Shown piece by piece: positions 38,383-49,243 of a stretch of 64,000 nt of DNA. The number at the start of each line of letters is the position of its first letter. Positions within the stretch are counted from its first letter, which is position 1. The notes below the pieces were generated by a model that ran no database searches, was not told the DNA's origin, and saw nothing but the letters and a program-made list of their open reading frames with translations. A program made the position numbers and the translations under genes. Origin of the DNA: DASSUW01 sp963811895 (lineage in GTDB: Bacteria > Actinomycetota > Thermoleophilia > Solirubrobacterales > Solirubrobacteraceae); contig CAWETE010000016.1 in assembly GCA_963811895.1 (NCBI GenBank), positions 345,794 through 409,793 on the forward strand. Reading direction: 5' to 3'.

Positions 38383-41154
38383 TCAATCCCCGAGCGCGGT
38401 CGCCAAATCCCGCCGCGACCGGATGCCGAGCTTGCGGTAGGCGTTGCTGAGGTGGACCTCGACGGTCTTGGGCGTCACGAACAGCGCCTGCGCGATGTCG
38501 CGGTTGCTCTGCCCCTCGGCGGCGAAGCCCGCCACGCGCCGCTCTGAGGCGGTCAGCGCCTCGACCCCGCCGGTGGCCGTCGTGCGCGGGCGGGCGCCCG
38601 TGGCGTAGAGCTCCGAGCGCACTCGCTCGACGAGGCCGTCGGCTCCGCACGCGTCGGCCAGCTCGAGCGCGCGCCGCAGCGGCTCGCGGGCGTCGCTCGG
38701 CCGCCGGTCGCGGCGCATGGCGCCCCCGAGGTCGGCCAGCGCCTTGGCCAGCTCGTGCCGCGCGCGCGACCCTTCGAGCACCTCGACGGCCTCCTCGAGC
38801 AGGCCGATCTCCCCGCGCAGGAGCCCGAGCACGCGCAGCACCGGCCCGACGGTGCCGGGCGCGCCCCACGTGCGCGCGAGCGCCAGCTCCTCCTCGCAGA
38901 GCGCGATCGCCTCGTCATGACGGCCGAGCCGCTCGAAAGCGCGTGCCGCGTTCGAGCGCGGATGCGTCGCCGCCGGCAGCACGGTCCAGGCGTGCAGGCG
39001 CGCGTATTCCTCGTAGGCGGCGACCGCCTCCTCGTCGCGGCCTTCGGCGACGAGCAGCGCGAGGTTGGCCGCGCGCCAGAACCGGGAGCCGTCGGCCCAC
39101 GGATGCAGATGAGGGCGCCCGCGCTCGATCATCGCGCGCGCCTCGTCGAGCCGGCCCCGCTCGGCGAGCGCGGTGCCGATGAACGCGCTCGTGTAGCGCA
39201 GCGCCGTCACGCCGAAGCCCCACACGTCGAACTCCTCCTGGGCGGTCCGGATCGACGCCTCCGCCTCGTCGAGCTCGCCGAGCTGGAGCAGCGCGAAGCC
39301 GTGCCACAGGTGCTGCGAGGAGACGCCGAGCAGAGAGCCGTGGCGGTGTGCCTCGCGGATCGCAGCCGCCCAATGGACATCGGCCTCGGGAGTGTCGGCG
39401 AGGATGAGCGTGTTGAGCGCGGCGAGCGCGATCATCCCGTTGTCGCGGGTCGCGAGCTCGTCGCCCTCGAGCGCGGCGAGCGCCACCTCGACGCACGACT
39501 CGGCGTCGCTGCCCGTGTAGGCGCTGTACAGCGCGGACATCGCGGCGACCCGCTTGGTTCCCAGCGGGGAGCCCGGAGGCGGCGGCTCGAAGTGGGCCGC
39601 GAGCTCGTCCAGGTCCTCGGGGGCGCCGGCGCCGAAGAACCGCATGATCAGGCCCGCCGCCAGCAGGGCGTCGCGCTCGTCGGCGAGCCGATCGGGGAGC
39701 TCGGCGCCCGAGCGCGCGGCGAAGGCGGCGGCTTCGTCGGCGTGGTCGGTGAAGGCGAGCGCGTGCACGAGGGCGTACGCCACGAGCGCCCGCGCGTCAT
39801 CGTCCTCGAGCGTCTCGTACGCCTCCTTCAGGTGGTCGACGGCGGCGGGGCCCTCGGTCAGCACCTCGGCGAGGCCGAGCTCCATCAGCAGCCCCGGCCG
39901 CCACGCGTCCGGCGCGGGCTCCTCGAGCGCCCGCCGCAGGTGCGCGACGCCGCTCTCCGGCGCACCGCGCCCGACGGCCGTGCGGCCCGCGTCGCGCAGC
40001 TGCTCGGCGACCCACTCCTGCCCGCGCCGCGGCGCCGCGAGCAGATGCGCCGCGACCTGCTCGGGCGGCGCGCCGGCGTCGCGGAGGACGCGCGCGGCCT
40101 GCTCGTGCTGGAGCTCGCGCTCGCTGGGCGGAAGCTCCTGGTAGACGGCGTCGCGCACGAGCGCGTGGACGAAGGCCAGCGGCGCCTCGGGCCGCAGGAT
40201 CTCCGCCCGCGCCAGCGCGCCGGTGGCGTCGGCGACGCGCGCCTCGTCGATGCCGGTGAGCGCCGCCACGGCCGGCAGCGTGGCGCTCTCGGTCAGCACG
40301 GCGACCGCGCGGGCGACGGCGATGGCGTCGGGGGAGAGCCGCGCGAGCCGGACGATCACCGTGCGCGAGACCGCGCGCGGGCCGATCTCCAGCACGACAC
40401 CGGCGTTCGCCGCCACCGGCTTGACGCTGTCGCTCTCGAGCGCGGTCAGGAGCTGGCGCAGGTACAGCGGATTGCCGCCGGTCGCCTCGTGGCAGGCGGC
40501 GCAGAACGGCTCGTCGGCCTCCGGGCCGAGGCGCTCGCGCACCAGCGCCCGCACGGCCTCGGCGCTCAGCGGCACCGGCCGGATCGAGACCGTGGACGGG
40601 TCGTGGGCGATCTCGCCGAGCAGCGCCACGTCGGTCCCCGGCTCGTTCGAGCGCACGGTGGCCGGCACCAGGATCGGCTGGCCCTCGAGCCGCCGCGCGA
40701 GGTAGGCGAGGAAGCGCAGCGAGGGCCGGTCGCACCAGTGCAGGTCGTCGACCGCCAGCACCAGCGGGCGCTCGGCCGCCAGGTTCAGCGCGACCCAGAA
40801 CAGCCCGTGCAGAGCCGCGAACGAGGCGTCGCCCTCGCCGTCGGCCGATCCGAAGACCGAAGCTGCAGGCGCCGCCGCGCCGGTCAGCAGGTCGTCGCGG
40901 CCGGCCACCACGCCCTCCAGCAGCTGGCGCACGACGCCGAACGGGAACTCGCGCTCGAGCTCTGAGCCGCGGGCGGCCAGCACGAGCGAGCCGCCCTCGG
41001 CCGCGCGGCGGCGGGTCTGGGCGAGCAGCGCGCTCTTGCCGATGCCGGCCGGCCCCTCGATCAGCACCGCGCGGCCCTCCCCGGCCGGGACGGCGTCGAC
41101 CAGCGCCGCGAGCGCGGCGACCTCCCGCTCGCGCTCGACGAGCTCCGCTGTCAT
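38383..41154 (-). CDS. LuxR-family AAA ATPase transcriptional regulator (LAL-type)
   Basis: A 923-residue large ATP-binding LuxR regulator. The N-terminal NTPase has a P-loop GPAGIGKS (34-41) and VLAVDDLHWCDRPSLRFLAYL (Walker B). A long alpha-helical repeat region (many A-x-x-L/ER repeats) runs from ~350 to ~840 and probably senses a ligand or partner. The C-terminal LuxR helix-turn-helix (TASERRVAGFAAEGQSNRDIAQALFVTPKTVEVHLSNAYRKL) ends near residue 923. LAL regulators control catabolic or secondary-metabolite genes; its target is unknown. TAGGAT lies 7 bases before the ATG. Confidence 0.92.
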   Translation of the reverse strand: MTAELVEREREVAALAALVDAVPAGEGRAVLIEGPAGIGKSALLAQTRRRAAEGGSLVLAARGSELEREFPFGVVRQLLEGVVAGRDDLLTGAAAPAASVFGSADGEGDASFAALHGLFWVALNLAAERPLVLAVDDLHWCDRPSLRFLAYLARRLEGQPILVPATVRSNEPGTDVALLGEIAHDPSTVSIRPVPLSAEAVRALVRERLGPEADEPFCAACHEATGGNPLYLRQLLTALESDSVKPVAANAGVVLEIGPRAVSRTVIVRLARLSPDAIAVARAVAVLTESATLPAVAALTGIDEARVADATGALARAEILRPEAPLAFVHALVRDAVYQELPPSERELQHEQAARVLRDAGAPPEQVAAHLLAAPRRGQEWVAEQLRDAGRTAVGRGAPESGVAHLRRALEEPAPDAWRPGLLMELGLAEVLTEGPAAVDHLKEAYETLEDDDARALVAYALVHALAFTDHADEAAAFAARSGAELPDRLADERDALLAAGLIMRFFGAGAPEDLDELAAHFEPPPPGSPLGTKRVAAMSALYSAYTGSDAESCVEVALAALEGDELATRDNGMIALAALNTLILADTPEADVHWAAAIREAHRHGSLLGVSSQHLWHGFALLQLGELDEAEASIRTAQEEFDVWGFGVTALRYTSAFIGTALAERGRLDEARAMIERGRPHLHPWADGSRFWRAANLALLVAEGRDEEAVAAYEEYARLHAWTVLPAATHPRSNAARAFERLGRHDEAIALCEEELALARTWGAPGTVGPVLRVLGLLRGEIGLLEEAVEVLEGSRARHELAKALADLGGAMRRDRRPSDAREPLRRALELADACGADGLVERVRSELYATGARPRTTATGGVEALTASERRVAGFAAEGQSNRDIAQALFVTPKTVEVHLSNAYRKLGIRSRRDLATALGD

Positions 41155-41164
41155 GGCGGCGATC

Positions 41165-42895
41165 CTATGCGCCCACCGGCCGGCCGACCATCGGTTCTTG
41201 GTCCGGTTCGAGGCCGAGGCCCAGCCCTTCGGGGGCGTGCATGGCGAGCAGCTCGGCGTCGACGGAGCGGCGGCCCCGCCGGTCGAGCAACGACACGGCC
41301 ACCATCACGGCGAAGGCCACGGGGACCGACAGGACGGCGGGCTGCGTGAGCAGCGCGTCGACCGTCGGATGCCCGCCCTCGAGCGCCAGCCCGGTGAAGA
41401 TCGCGCCGGTGGCGAGCAGGGCGCCGGTCACGAGGCCGGCCCCGGCGCCGCGCGCGGTCAGCCCCTCCCACCAGATCCCCAGCAGCAACAGCGGGCAGAA
41501 GGTGCTCGCGGCCAGCGCGAAGGCCCAGCCGACGAGCACCGAGATGTCCAGCCCGCGGGCGATCAGGGCGAGCGCCACCGGCGGCAGCACGCCGGCCAGC
41601 GCGGCGAGCCGGAACCGGCGCCGCCGGTGCGACGACCGGCTGCGGAAGAGGTCGAAGGAGATCGTCCCGGCCACCGAGACCATCAGGCCCGAGGCGGTCG
41701 ACATGAAGGCCGCGAAGGCGCCGGCCGCCACCAGGGCGCCGAGCAGCTCGCCGGGCAGGCCCGGCCATGCCGCCTCGGGCAGGCGCAGCACCACCGAGTC
41801 GGTGTCGCCGGTCAGGTAGAGCTCTGGCACGAGCACGCGGCCGAGCGCGCCGTAGACGAGCGGGAAGGCGTAGAAGATCGCGAGCAGCCCGAGCACGCGC
41901 ACCGTCGTGCGGCGCGCCGCGGGGCCGTCGGGGTTGGTGTAGAAGCGGACGAGGATGTGCGGCAGGCCCATCGTCCCCAGGAAGGTGGCCAGCAGCAGCG
42001 AGTAGACGAACACCGGCGACGTCGGGCCGCCGCTCTCCACCGGGCGCGCCCAGTCCTCGCCGCTCTGCGCCTCGATCCCGTCGGCGACCGGCACGACCGC
42101 GTCCGGCGGCAGCTCGATCTCGCCGGCGGGCAGCGTCAGCTCCTCGCCGGCGTCCGCGCTCGCCGGCACGCCGTCGACCGTGTACGTGGTCGCCTCGGGG
42201 AAGGTCACCGCCTGCGGCTCGTCGAGCTGCACGACGAGCCCTGCGTCGCCCGCCGTCGGCAGCTCCTGGCCGAACATGGCGGCGCGCTCGGGCAGCCCGC
42301 CGAGGTGCATGAGCAGCAGGCAGGCGGGCAGCGCGATGGCGAACGTCTTGAGCCAGTACTGGAAGGCCTGCACGTAGGTGATGCCGCGCATGCCGCCCGA
42401 GGCGACGTTGAGCGCCACCACGGCGCCGACGGCCACCACGCCGACCCAGTACGGCGCGCCGGTGACCTCGCCCAGCGTGAGGCCGGCGCCCTTGAGCTGG
42501 GGAACGAGGTAGAAGCCGGCGATCAGCAGCACCACGAGGGCGGCCAGCACGCGGATGCGCGGCGAGCGCAGCCGCGCCTCGGCGAAGTCGGAGATCGTGT
42601 AGGCGCCGAACCGCCGCAGCGGCGCGGCGACGAACAGCAACAGGGCGAGGTAGCCGGCGGTGAAGCCGAGCGGGAGCCAGAGCGCGCCGCTGCCGAGCTT
42701 CATCTGCAGCCCGGCGATGCCCAGGAACGAGGCCGCCGACAGGTACTCGCCGGAGATCGCGGCGGCGTTCCACCACGGCGTGATCGCGCGCGAGGCGACG
42801 AACAGGTCGGACGTGGTGCGCGCCAGCCGCACGCCATAGAGGCCGAGCCCGACGGTGGCGCCGGTGACGGCCAGGATCGCCGCGACGGCGATCAC
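41165..42895 (-). CDS. SSS-family sodium:monocarboxylate symporter (ActP-like)
   Basis: A 576-residue sodium/solute symporter with about 13 transmembrane segments. It begins VIAVAAILAVTGATVGLG and shows SRAITPWWNAAAISGEYLSAASFLGIAGL and ATFLGTMGLPHILVRFYTNPDG, close to cation/acetate symporters. A periplasmic/loop insertion (residues ~255-320, acidic) is larger than in the plus-strand ActP. Its GTG overlaps the small DUF485-like gene (GTGA). Together with the LytS/LytTR genes it forms a four-gene chain with 4-base overlaps. Confidence 0.9.
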   Translation of the reverse strand: MIAVAAILAVTGATVGLGLYGVRLARTTSDLFVASRAITPWWNAAAISGEYLSAASFLGIAGLQMKLGSGALWLPLGFTAGYLALLLFVAAPLRRFGAYTISDFAEARLRSPRIRVLAALVVLLIAGFYLVPQLKGAGLTLGEVTGAPYWVGVVAVGAVVALNVASGGMRGITYVQAFQYWLKTFAIALPACLLLMHLGGLPERAAMFGQELPTAGDAGLVVQLDEPQAVTFPEATTYTVDGVPASADAGEELTLPAGEIELPPDAVVPVADGIEAQSGEDWARPVESGGPTSPVFVYSLLLATFLGTMGLPHILVRFYTNPDGPAARRTTVRVLGLLAIFYAFPLVYGALGRVLVPELYLTGDTDSVVLRLPEAAWPGLPGELLGALVAAGAFAAFMSTASGLMVSVAGTISFDLFRSRSSHRRRRFRLAALAGVLPPVALALIARGLDISVLVGWAFALAASTFCPLLLLGIWWEGLTARGAGAGLVTGALLATGAIFTGLALEGGHPTVDALLTQPAVLSVPVAFAVMVAVSLLDRRGRRSVDAELLAMHAPEGLGLGLEPDQEPMVGRPVGA

Positions 42896-43200
42896 TCGCG
42901 CGGCTCCACGAGGTCGCGGAAGGACTCCTCGAGGGCGGCGGCGCGACGGGCGTAGATCATCCCGATCGCGATGAACAGCGGGAACGGCGGCCAGGCGATG
43001 ATGAAGATCGGCAGCGGCACGCCGAGCACGAACACGTCCTGCAGGCCCGGCAGCAGGAGCAGCGCCAGCGGCAGGGCGCCGATGATGCCGCCGAAGGTCA
43101 GCAGCGCCACCGTTCCGAGGCCGAGCTGCGCGCGGATCAGCCGCCGCAGGTAGAGGCCGCCGTGGGCGGTGCCCTCGGCGAGCTCGTCGCGGAGGCTCAC
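42892..43200 (-). CDS. DUF485-like small membrane subunit of the symporter
   Basis: A 102-residue protein with two hydrophobic helices (LGTVALLTFGGIIGALPLALLLLP and VPLPIFIIAWPPFPLFIAIGMIYA) flanked by charged ends. Its placement immediately before an SSS symporter with GTGA overlaps on both sides is the arrangement seen for DUF485/YjcH-type partners of acetate permeases. Sequence similarity to the plus-strand DUF485 protein is weak; the call rests on size, topology and position. Confidence 0.75.
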   Translation of the reverse strand: MSLRDELAEGTAHGGLYLRRLIRAQLGLGTVALLTFGGIIGALPLALLLLPGLQDVFVLGVPLPIFIIAWPPFPLFIAIGMIYARRAAALEESFRDLVEPRE

Positions 43201-43916
43201 ACGCCCAGCTTCCGGCGCAGCTCTCCCACCTGCCGCCGGGCGATCGGGACCTCGTCACCGTCGGCCATGACCAGCACGGCGGTGCCGTTGAGCCGCGGGC
43301 GCACCTCGACGGCCCGCCGCAGATTGACCACGAACCCGCGGTGGACGCGCACGAAGCCGTGTGCGGCCCAGCGCTCCTCGAGGTCCGAGAGCCGCGCGCG
43401 GACGAGGTAGCGGCCCTCGGTGCTGGCCACGCGCACGTAGTCGCCGTGGGCCTGCAGGTAGAGCACGGAGGAGCGCGCCAGCAGCCGGGTGCCGCCGCCG
43501 CGCAGGACGTCGACGGCCAGCGTCTCGTCCTCCAGCGTCGCGGTCTCGCCGGCCGGCGTGCGGCGGCTCGCGCGCTCGATCGCCTCGTCGAGCCGGCGCC
43601 GCGAGACCGGCTTGCGCAGGTAGTCGACGGCGGCCAGCTCGAACGCGTCGACGGCCGCGTCGTCGAACGCGGAGACGAAGACCACGGCCGGCGGCTGCTC
43701 GAAGCGCCGCAGCACGCGCGCGAGCTCGAGCCCGCCGAGCCCCGGCATCCGCACGTCGAGGAACACCGCGTCGATCGCCGCGCCGTCGCCGAGCGCCACC
43801 AGCGCCTCCTCGGCCGAGGCCGCCGACTCCACGCGCTCGACCGCAGGCGAGGCCTCGAGCAGGCGAACCAGGTCCTCGAGCGCGGGCAGCTCGTCGTCGA
43901 CGGCCAGCACCCTCAC
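43197..43916 (-). CDS. LytTR-family response regulator
   Basis: A 239-residue response regulator. The receiver domain (residues ~1-120) has acidic VDDE, phospho-acceptor Asp in VFLDVRMPG and Lys in YLRKPV. The LytTR DNA-binding domain (~140-238) has LQAHGDYVRVASTEGRYLVRARLSDLEERWAAHGFVRVHRGFVVNL and DGDEVPIARRQVGELRR. LytTR proteins bind pairs of 9-base direct repeats about 21 bases apart; such a pair lies upstream of lytS and actP. Its GTG overlaps the sensor kinase stop (GTGA). Confidence 0.93.
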   Translation of the reverse strand: MRVLAVDDELPALEDLVRLLEASPAVERVESAASAEEALVALGDGAAIDAVFLDVRMPGLGGLELARVLRRFEQPPAVVFVSAFDDAAVDAFELAAVDYLRKPVSRRRLDEAIERASRRTPAGETATLEDETLAVDVLRGGGTRLLARSSVLYLQAHGDYVRVASTEGRYLVRARLSDLEERWAAHGFVRVHRGFVVNLRRAVEVRPRLNGTAVLVMADGDEVPIARRQVGELRRKLGV

Positions 43917-45064
43917 GCGGCGCGCACCCCGGCCCGGAACTTCGGCAGCGTCATCACCACGGTCGTGCCCTCCACCTGCAGGCCATACCCCTCGCCGAAC
44001 GTCGACAGCAGGCGCCCGTGCACGTTCCCCAGTCCGATGCCGGGCCCCCGGCCCGCGAGCGCATCCGCGGCGCGCTCGGGGTCGATGCCGTCCCCGGAGT
44101 CCGATACCCGAAGCTCGACGTCGTTGCCGAGGTCGATCCCCTCGATCGCCACCTGGCCGCCCTCCGGCAGGCGCTCGACCCCGTGCCGGACGGCGTTCTC
44201 GACCAGCGGCTGGAGCGACAGGACGGGCAGGACGGCCTGGAGCACCTCGGGGTCGACCTGCACGCGCACCTTCAGGCGCTCGCCGAAGCGGGCCTGCTCG
44301 AGCCGCAGGTACTTCTCGACATAGCGCAGCTCGTCGGCGACCGTCACATAGGTGCGCTGGCGCGCGAACGCGTAGCGGATGAACTCGGCGAACTCGGTCA
44401 GGAGCTCGCGCGCCTCCTCCGGGCGCGAGTGGATGAACGAGGCCACGGCGGCGAGGGCGTTGTAGATGAAGTGCGGCGAGATCTGAGCGCGCAGCGCGCG
44501 GAGCTCCGCGCGCGCGAGCCGCTCGCCCTGCGCCTCCATCTCGCTCAGCTCGACCATGGCCGACACCAGCGCGGCGGCCTCGCCGACCACGCGCGTCTCC
44601 TCCAGGCGCAGGCGGCCGGGCCGGTCGTAGAGGGCGATCAACGCGCCGACGCGGCGGTCCTGGACCACGAGCGGCGCGACGATCGCCGAGCGCAGGGGGC
44701 AGCCGGCGTGATCGCAGTGCAGCCGCGGCTCGACGCGCACACGGTCGTCGCGGATCTCGCCGGCGAGCGCCACGAGCGAATGGTCGTGGTCGTCGCCCAG
44801 CCCGTCGAACGCCAGCAGCTTCTCGTCGTCGGCCAGCGCGACCGCGTTGGCGCCGGTCAAGGTGCGCAGATGGGGCGCGGCCGCCGCGCTCCCGGCCTCG
44901 AGCCCGCGCCGCAGGTCCGGCAGCAGCGAGGTGGCGGCGTGCACGGCGCCCTGCATCGCCGAGCTCGACGGGTCCTGCACGCGCGGCGCGCGCACGAGCC
45001 TCCAGCCCGCGGCCAGCGAGGCCGCGAGCGCCAATCCCAGGACAACTCCGAGCGCGACGTCCAC
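43913..45064 (-). CDS. LytS-like sensor histidine kinase
   Basis: A 383-residue kinase of the His_kinase (LytS/AgrC-like) group. One N-terminal transmembrane helix (ALGVVLGLALAASLAAGW) is followed by a GAF-like region (~55-205) with a possible ligand-binding Cys/His cluster (LHCDHAGCPL). The kinase core has LRALRAQISPHFIYNALAAVASFIHSRP (phosphorylated His in SPHF) and the ATPase domain (QPLVENAVRHGV ... SDSGDGI, GIGLGNVHGRL). It is the likely sensor for the neighbouring symporters; the ligand is unknown. GTG start; TATGCT 11 bases upstream. Confidence 0.9.
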   Translation of the reverse strand: MDVALGVVLGLALAASLAAGWRLVRAPRVQDPSSSAMQGAVHAATSLLPDLRRGLEAGSAAAAPHLRTLTGANAVALADDEKLLAFDGLGDDHDHSLVALAGEIRDDRVRVEPRLHCDHAGCPLRSAIVAPLVVQDRRVGALIALYDRPGRLRLEETRVVGEAAALVSAMVELSEMEAQGERLARAELRALRAQISPHFIYNALAAVASFIHSRPEEARELLTEFAEFIRYAFARQRTYVTVADELRYVEKYLRLEQARFGERLKVRVQVDPEVLQAVLPVLSLQPLVENAVRHGVERLPEGGQVAIEGIDLGNDVELRVSDSGDGIDPERAADALAGRGPGIGLGNVHGRLLSTFGEGYGLQVEGTTVVMTLPKFRAGVRAA

Positions 45065-45104
45065 CCTCGCGGGCGAGCATAGAGGCGCTCGCCGCCGGAC
45101 GGAC

Positions 45105-45136
45105 GCCGTTCGTCGTGCCAGAGCCGCCGTTCGTCG
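45105..45136. promoter_or_regulatory. LytTR direct-repeat operator (two GCCGTTCGTCG, 21-bp spacing)
   Basis: gccgttcgtcg occurs at 45105-45115 and again at 45126-45136, exactly 21 bases apart (two helical turns) in the same orientation. Each contains GCCGTTCGT, which fits the published LytTR consensus [TA][AC][CA]GTTN[AG][TG] in 8 of 9 positions. The pair lies between the LytS/LytTR operon and the DUF485-actP-acs operon. Predicted binding site for the neighbouring regulator. Confidence 0.65.
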
Positions 45137-45229
45137 CGCAGAACGACCTTTGAGCGATTCCGCACAAGGACTCGCCGTGTTCGGGGTAGTAACCCCGCGG
45201 AAGTGCACCCTTTGAAGGGAGGAGATGGA

Positions 45230-45601
45230 ATGGGGGAGCCGGTCCACGACTGGGAGCGCATCGAGCGCTCGCCGGAGTTCCAGGAGCTCGTGCGGAAGCG
45301 GCGGTCGTTCGTCGTGCCCGCGACGATCTTCTTCCTGTCCTACTACATGGGCTTCATCCTGCTGTGCGGCTACGCCAAGGACTTCATGGCGGAGTCGGTC
45401 TACGAGGGTCTCACCGTCGGCTACTGCCTGGCGCTGACGCAGTTCGTGATGGTCTTCGTGCTCGGGATCCTGTACCTGCGCAAGGCGGACCGCGACTACG
45501 ACCCGCTGGCGGCCCGCATCGTCGAGATGGCCGAGGGCGGCGAGCTGGCGGCCGACGGCCGCTTCGAGCGCGAGCCCACGGCGACGGAGGTGCAGCGATG
45601 A
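45230..45601 (+). CDS. DUF485 membrane protein (YjcH-like)
   Basis: A 123-residue protein with two transmembrane helices (FVVPATIFFLSYYMGFILLCG and LTVGYCLALTQFVMVFVLGILYL) and the DUF485 start VHDWERIERSPEFQELVRKRRSFV. DUF485 proteins are the small partners of acetate/cation symporters. AAGGGAGGAG precedes the ATG, one of few strong Shine-Dalgarno sequences here. Its TGA overlaps the symporter ATG (ATGA). Confidence 0.9.
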   Translation: MGEPVHDWERIERSPEFQELVRKRRSFVVPATIFFLSYYMGFILLCGYAKDFMAESVYEGLTVGYCLALTQFVMVFVLGILYLRKADRDYDPLAARIVEMAEGGELAADGRFEREPTATEVQR

Positions 45602-47196
45602 GGCTGTTCGCGGCCATCAACGTCGAGGCGGTCGTGATCTTCGCGATCGTCCTCTCGATCACGCTCGGGATCACGTACTGGGCGTCCAAGCGCGCCACCA
45701 GCGCGGTCGGCTTCTACGCCGCGGGCCGCCAGATCACCGGCGCGCAGAACGGCCTGGCGATCTCCGGCGACTACCTGTCGGCCGCCTCGTTCCTGGGCAT
45801 CGCCGGCCTGATCTTCCTCTACGGGTTCGACGGGTTCCTGTACTCGATCGGCTTCCTCGTCGCCTTCCTGACCGTCATGTTCCTGCTGGCCGAGCGCATG
45901 CGCAACGCCGGCAAGTTCACGATCGCCGACGTGCTGGCCTTCCGCCTGCGCGAGCGGCCGGCGCGGACGGCGGCGGCGATCGGGACGCTGGCCGTCGTGG
46001 CCTTCTACCTGATCGCGCAGATGGTCGGCGCGGGCGTGCTCATCCAGGCGCTGGTCGGCATCGACTTCACGCCGGCCGTGATCCTGACCGGCCTGTTCAT
46101 GCTCTGCTACGTCGTGTTCGGCGGCATGGTCGCCACCACGTGGGTGCAGATCATCAAGGCCGTGCTGCTGATGACCGGCATCACGGTCATGTCGCTGTTC
46201 GTGCTCGGCAAGGTCGGCTTCAACCCGATCGAGCTGTTCAACCGGGCCGACGCCAACAAGGGCCCCGAGTCGACGTTCTCGCTCGGCCCGGGCACGTTCC
46301 TGCCGAAGCCGATCGACACCGTGTCGCTCGGCCTGGCGCTGGTGCTCGGCACCGCGGGCCTGCCGCACATCCTGATGCGCTTCTTCACCGTGCCGAACGC
46401 CAAGGCGGCGCGCAGCTCGGTGGTCTGGGCGATGTTCCTGATCGGCTTCTTCTACCTGCTGACCACGTTCATCGGCTTCGGCGCACGGGCCTTCCTCGGT
46501 GAGGGGGGCGTGGAGGCGGCCGGCACCGGCGGCAACCTGGCGGCGCCGAACCTGGCGGCCTTCCTGGGCGGCGGCGAGGGCACCTTCGGCGGCGACCTGT
46601 TCCTGGCCGTGATCGCCGGCATCGCGTTCGCGACGATCCTCGCCGTGGTGGCGGGGCTCGTGCTGTCGGCGTCGGCGGCGGTGTCGCACGACGTCTGGTC
46701 GAACATCATCCGCAAGGGCAAGGAGTCCGAGCACGAGGAGGTCATCGTCGCCAAGATCGCGGCGATCTCCATCGGCCTCATCGCCATCACCGTCGCGGTG
46801 ATCGGCGGCTCCGGCCTGAACGTGTCGTTCATGGTCGGCCTCGCCTTCGCGGTGGCGGCCAGCGCCAACTTCCCGGCGCTGCTGCTGGCGCTCACCTGGC
46901 GGCGCTTCAACACCGTGGGCGCCGTCACCGGCGTGCTGTTCGGCGTGATCAGCTCGATCGCGCTGGTCATCGTCTCGCCGAAGGTGTGGCCGGGCGCGGA
47001 CACCGTCACCACCTCGCCGATCGGCTGGGAGCTGTCGAACCCGGGCATCGTCTCGATCCCGCTCGGCTTCCTCGGCTGCTGGCTGGGGACGGTGCTGAGC
47101 TCGGAGCGCGGCAACGAGCACACCTACCACGAGCTCTACGTCCGTTCGGAGACCGGCCTCGGCTCCGAGAAGGCCGAGGCGCTCGTCGGCCACTAG
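45598..47196 (+). CDS. actP: Cation/acetate symporter ActP
   Basis: A 532-residue SSS symporter with ~13 transmembrane helices, close to ActP/YjcG. It has FYAAGRQITGAQNGLAISGDYLSAASFLGIAGL, ADVLAFRLRERPARTAAAIGTL, FGGMVATTWVQIIKAVLLMTG, GTAGLPHILMRFFTVPNAKAARSS and a C-terminal SEKAEALVGH tail. It probably carries acetate or other short monocarboxylates with a cation. Coupled to DUF485 upstream and to acs downstream (75 bases with a hairpin). Confidence 0.95.
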   Translation: MRLFAAINVEAVVIFAIVLSITLGITYWASKRATSAVGFYAAGRQITGAQNGLAISGDYLSAASFLGIAGLIFLYGFDGFLYSIGFLVAFLTVMFLLAERMRNAGKFTIADVLAFRLRERPARTAAAIGTLAVVAFYLIAQMVGAGVLIQALVGIDFTPAVILTGLFMLCYVVFGGMVATTWVQIIKAVLLMTGITVMSLFVLGKVGFNPIELFNRADANKGPESTFSLGPGTFLPKPIDTVSLGLALVLGTAGLPHILMRFFTVPNAKAARSSVVWAMFLIGFFYLLTTFIGFGARAFLGEGGVEAAGTGGNLAAPNLAAFLGGGEGTFGGDLFLAVIAGIAFATILAVVAGLVLSASAAVSHDVWSNIIRKGKESEHEEVIVAKIAAISIGLIAITVAVIGGSGLNVSFMVGLAFAVAASANFPALLLALTWRRFNTVGAVTGVLFGVISSIALVIVSPKVWPGADTVTTSPIGWELSNPGIVSIPLGFLGCWLGTVLSSERGNEHTYHELYVRSETGLGSEKAEALVGH

Positions 47197-47218
47197 ATCG
47201 CAATAAGGGGTACAACAT

Positions 47219-47248
47219 GGGGGCGGCGACCCGACGGTCGCCGCCCCC
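47219..47248 (+). terminator. 13-bp hairpin between actP and acs
   Basis: A perfect 13-base stem (GGGGGCGGCGACC with its complement) around the 4-base loop CGAC, starting 23 bases after the actP stop and ending 24 bases before the acs ATG. There is no T-run after it. It could reduce read-through (polarity between transporter and ligase), protect the actP mRNA 3' end, or be a processing site. acs has its own strong Shine-Dalgarno sequence (GAGAGGAGAG). Confidence 0.5.
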
Positions 47249-47271
47249 TGACGTCTTGAGAGGAGAGAGAG

Positions 47272-49242
<1,971 letters not shown>

Positions 49243-49243
49243 C

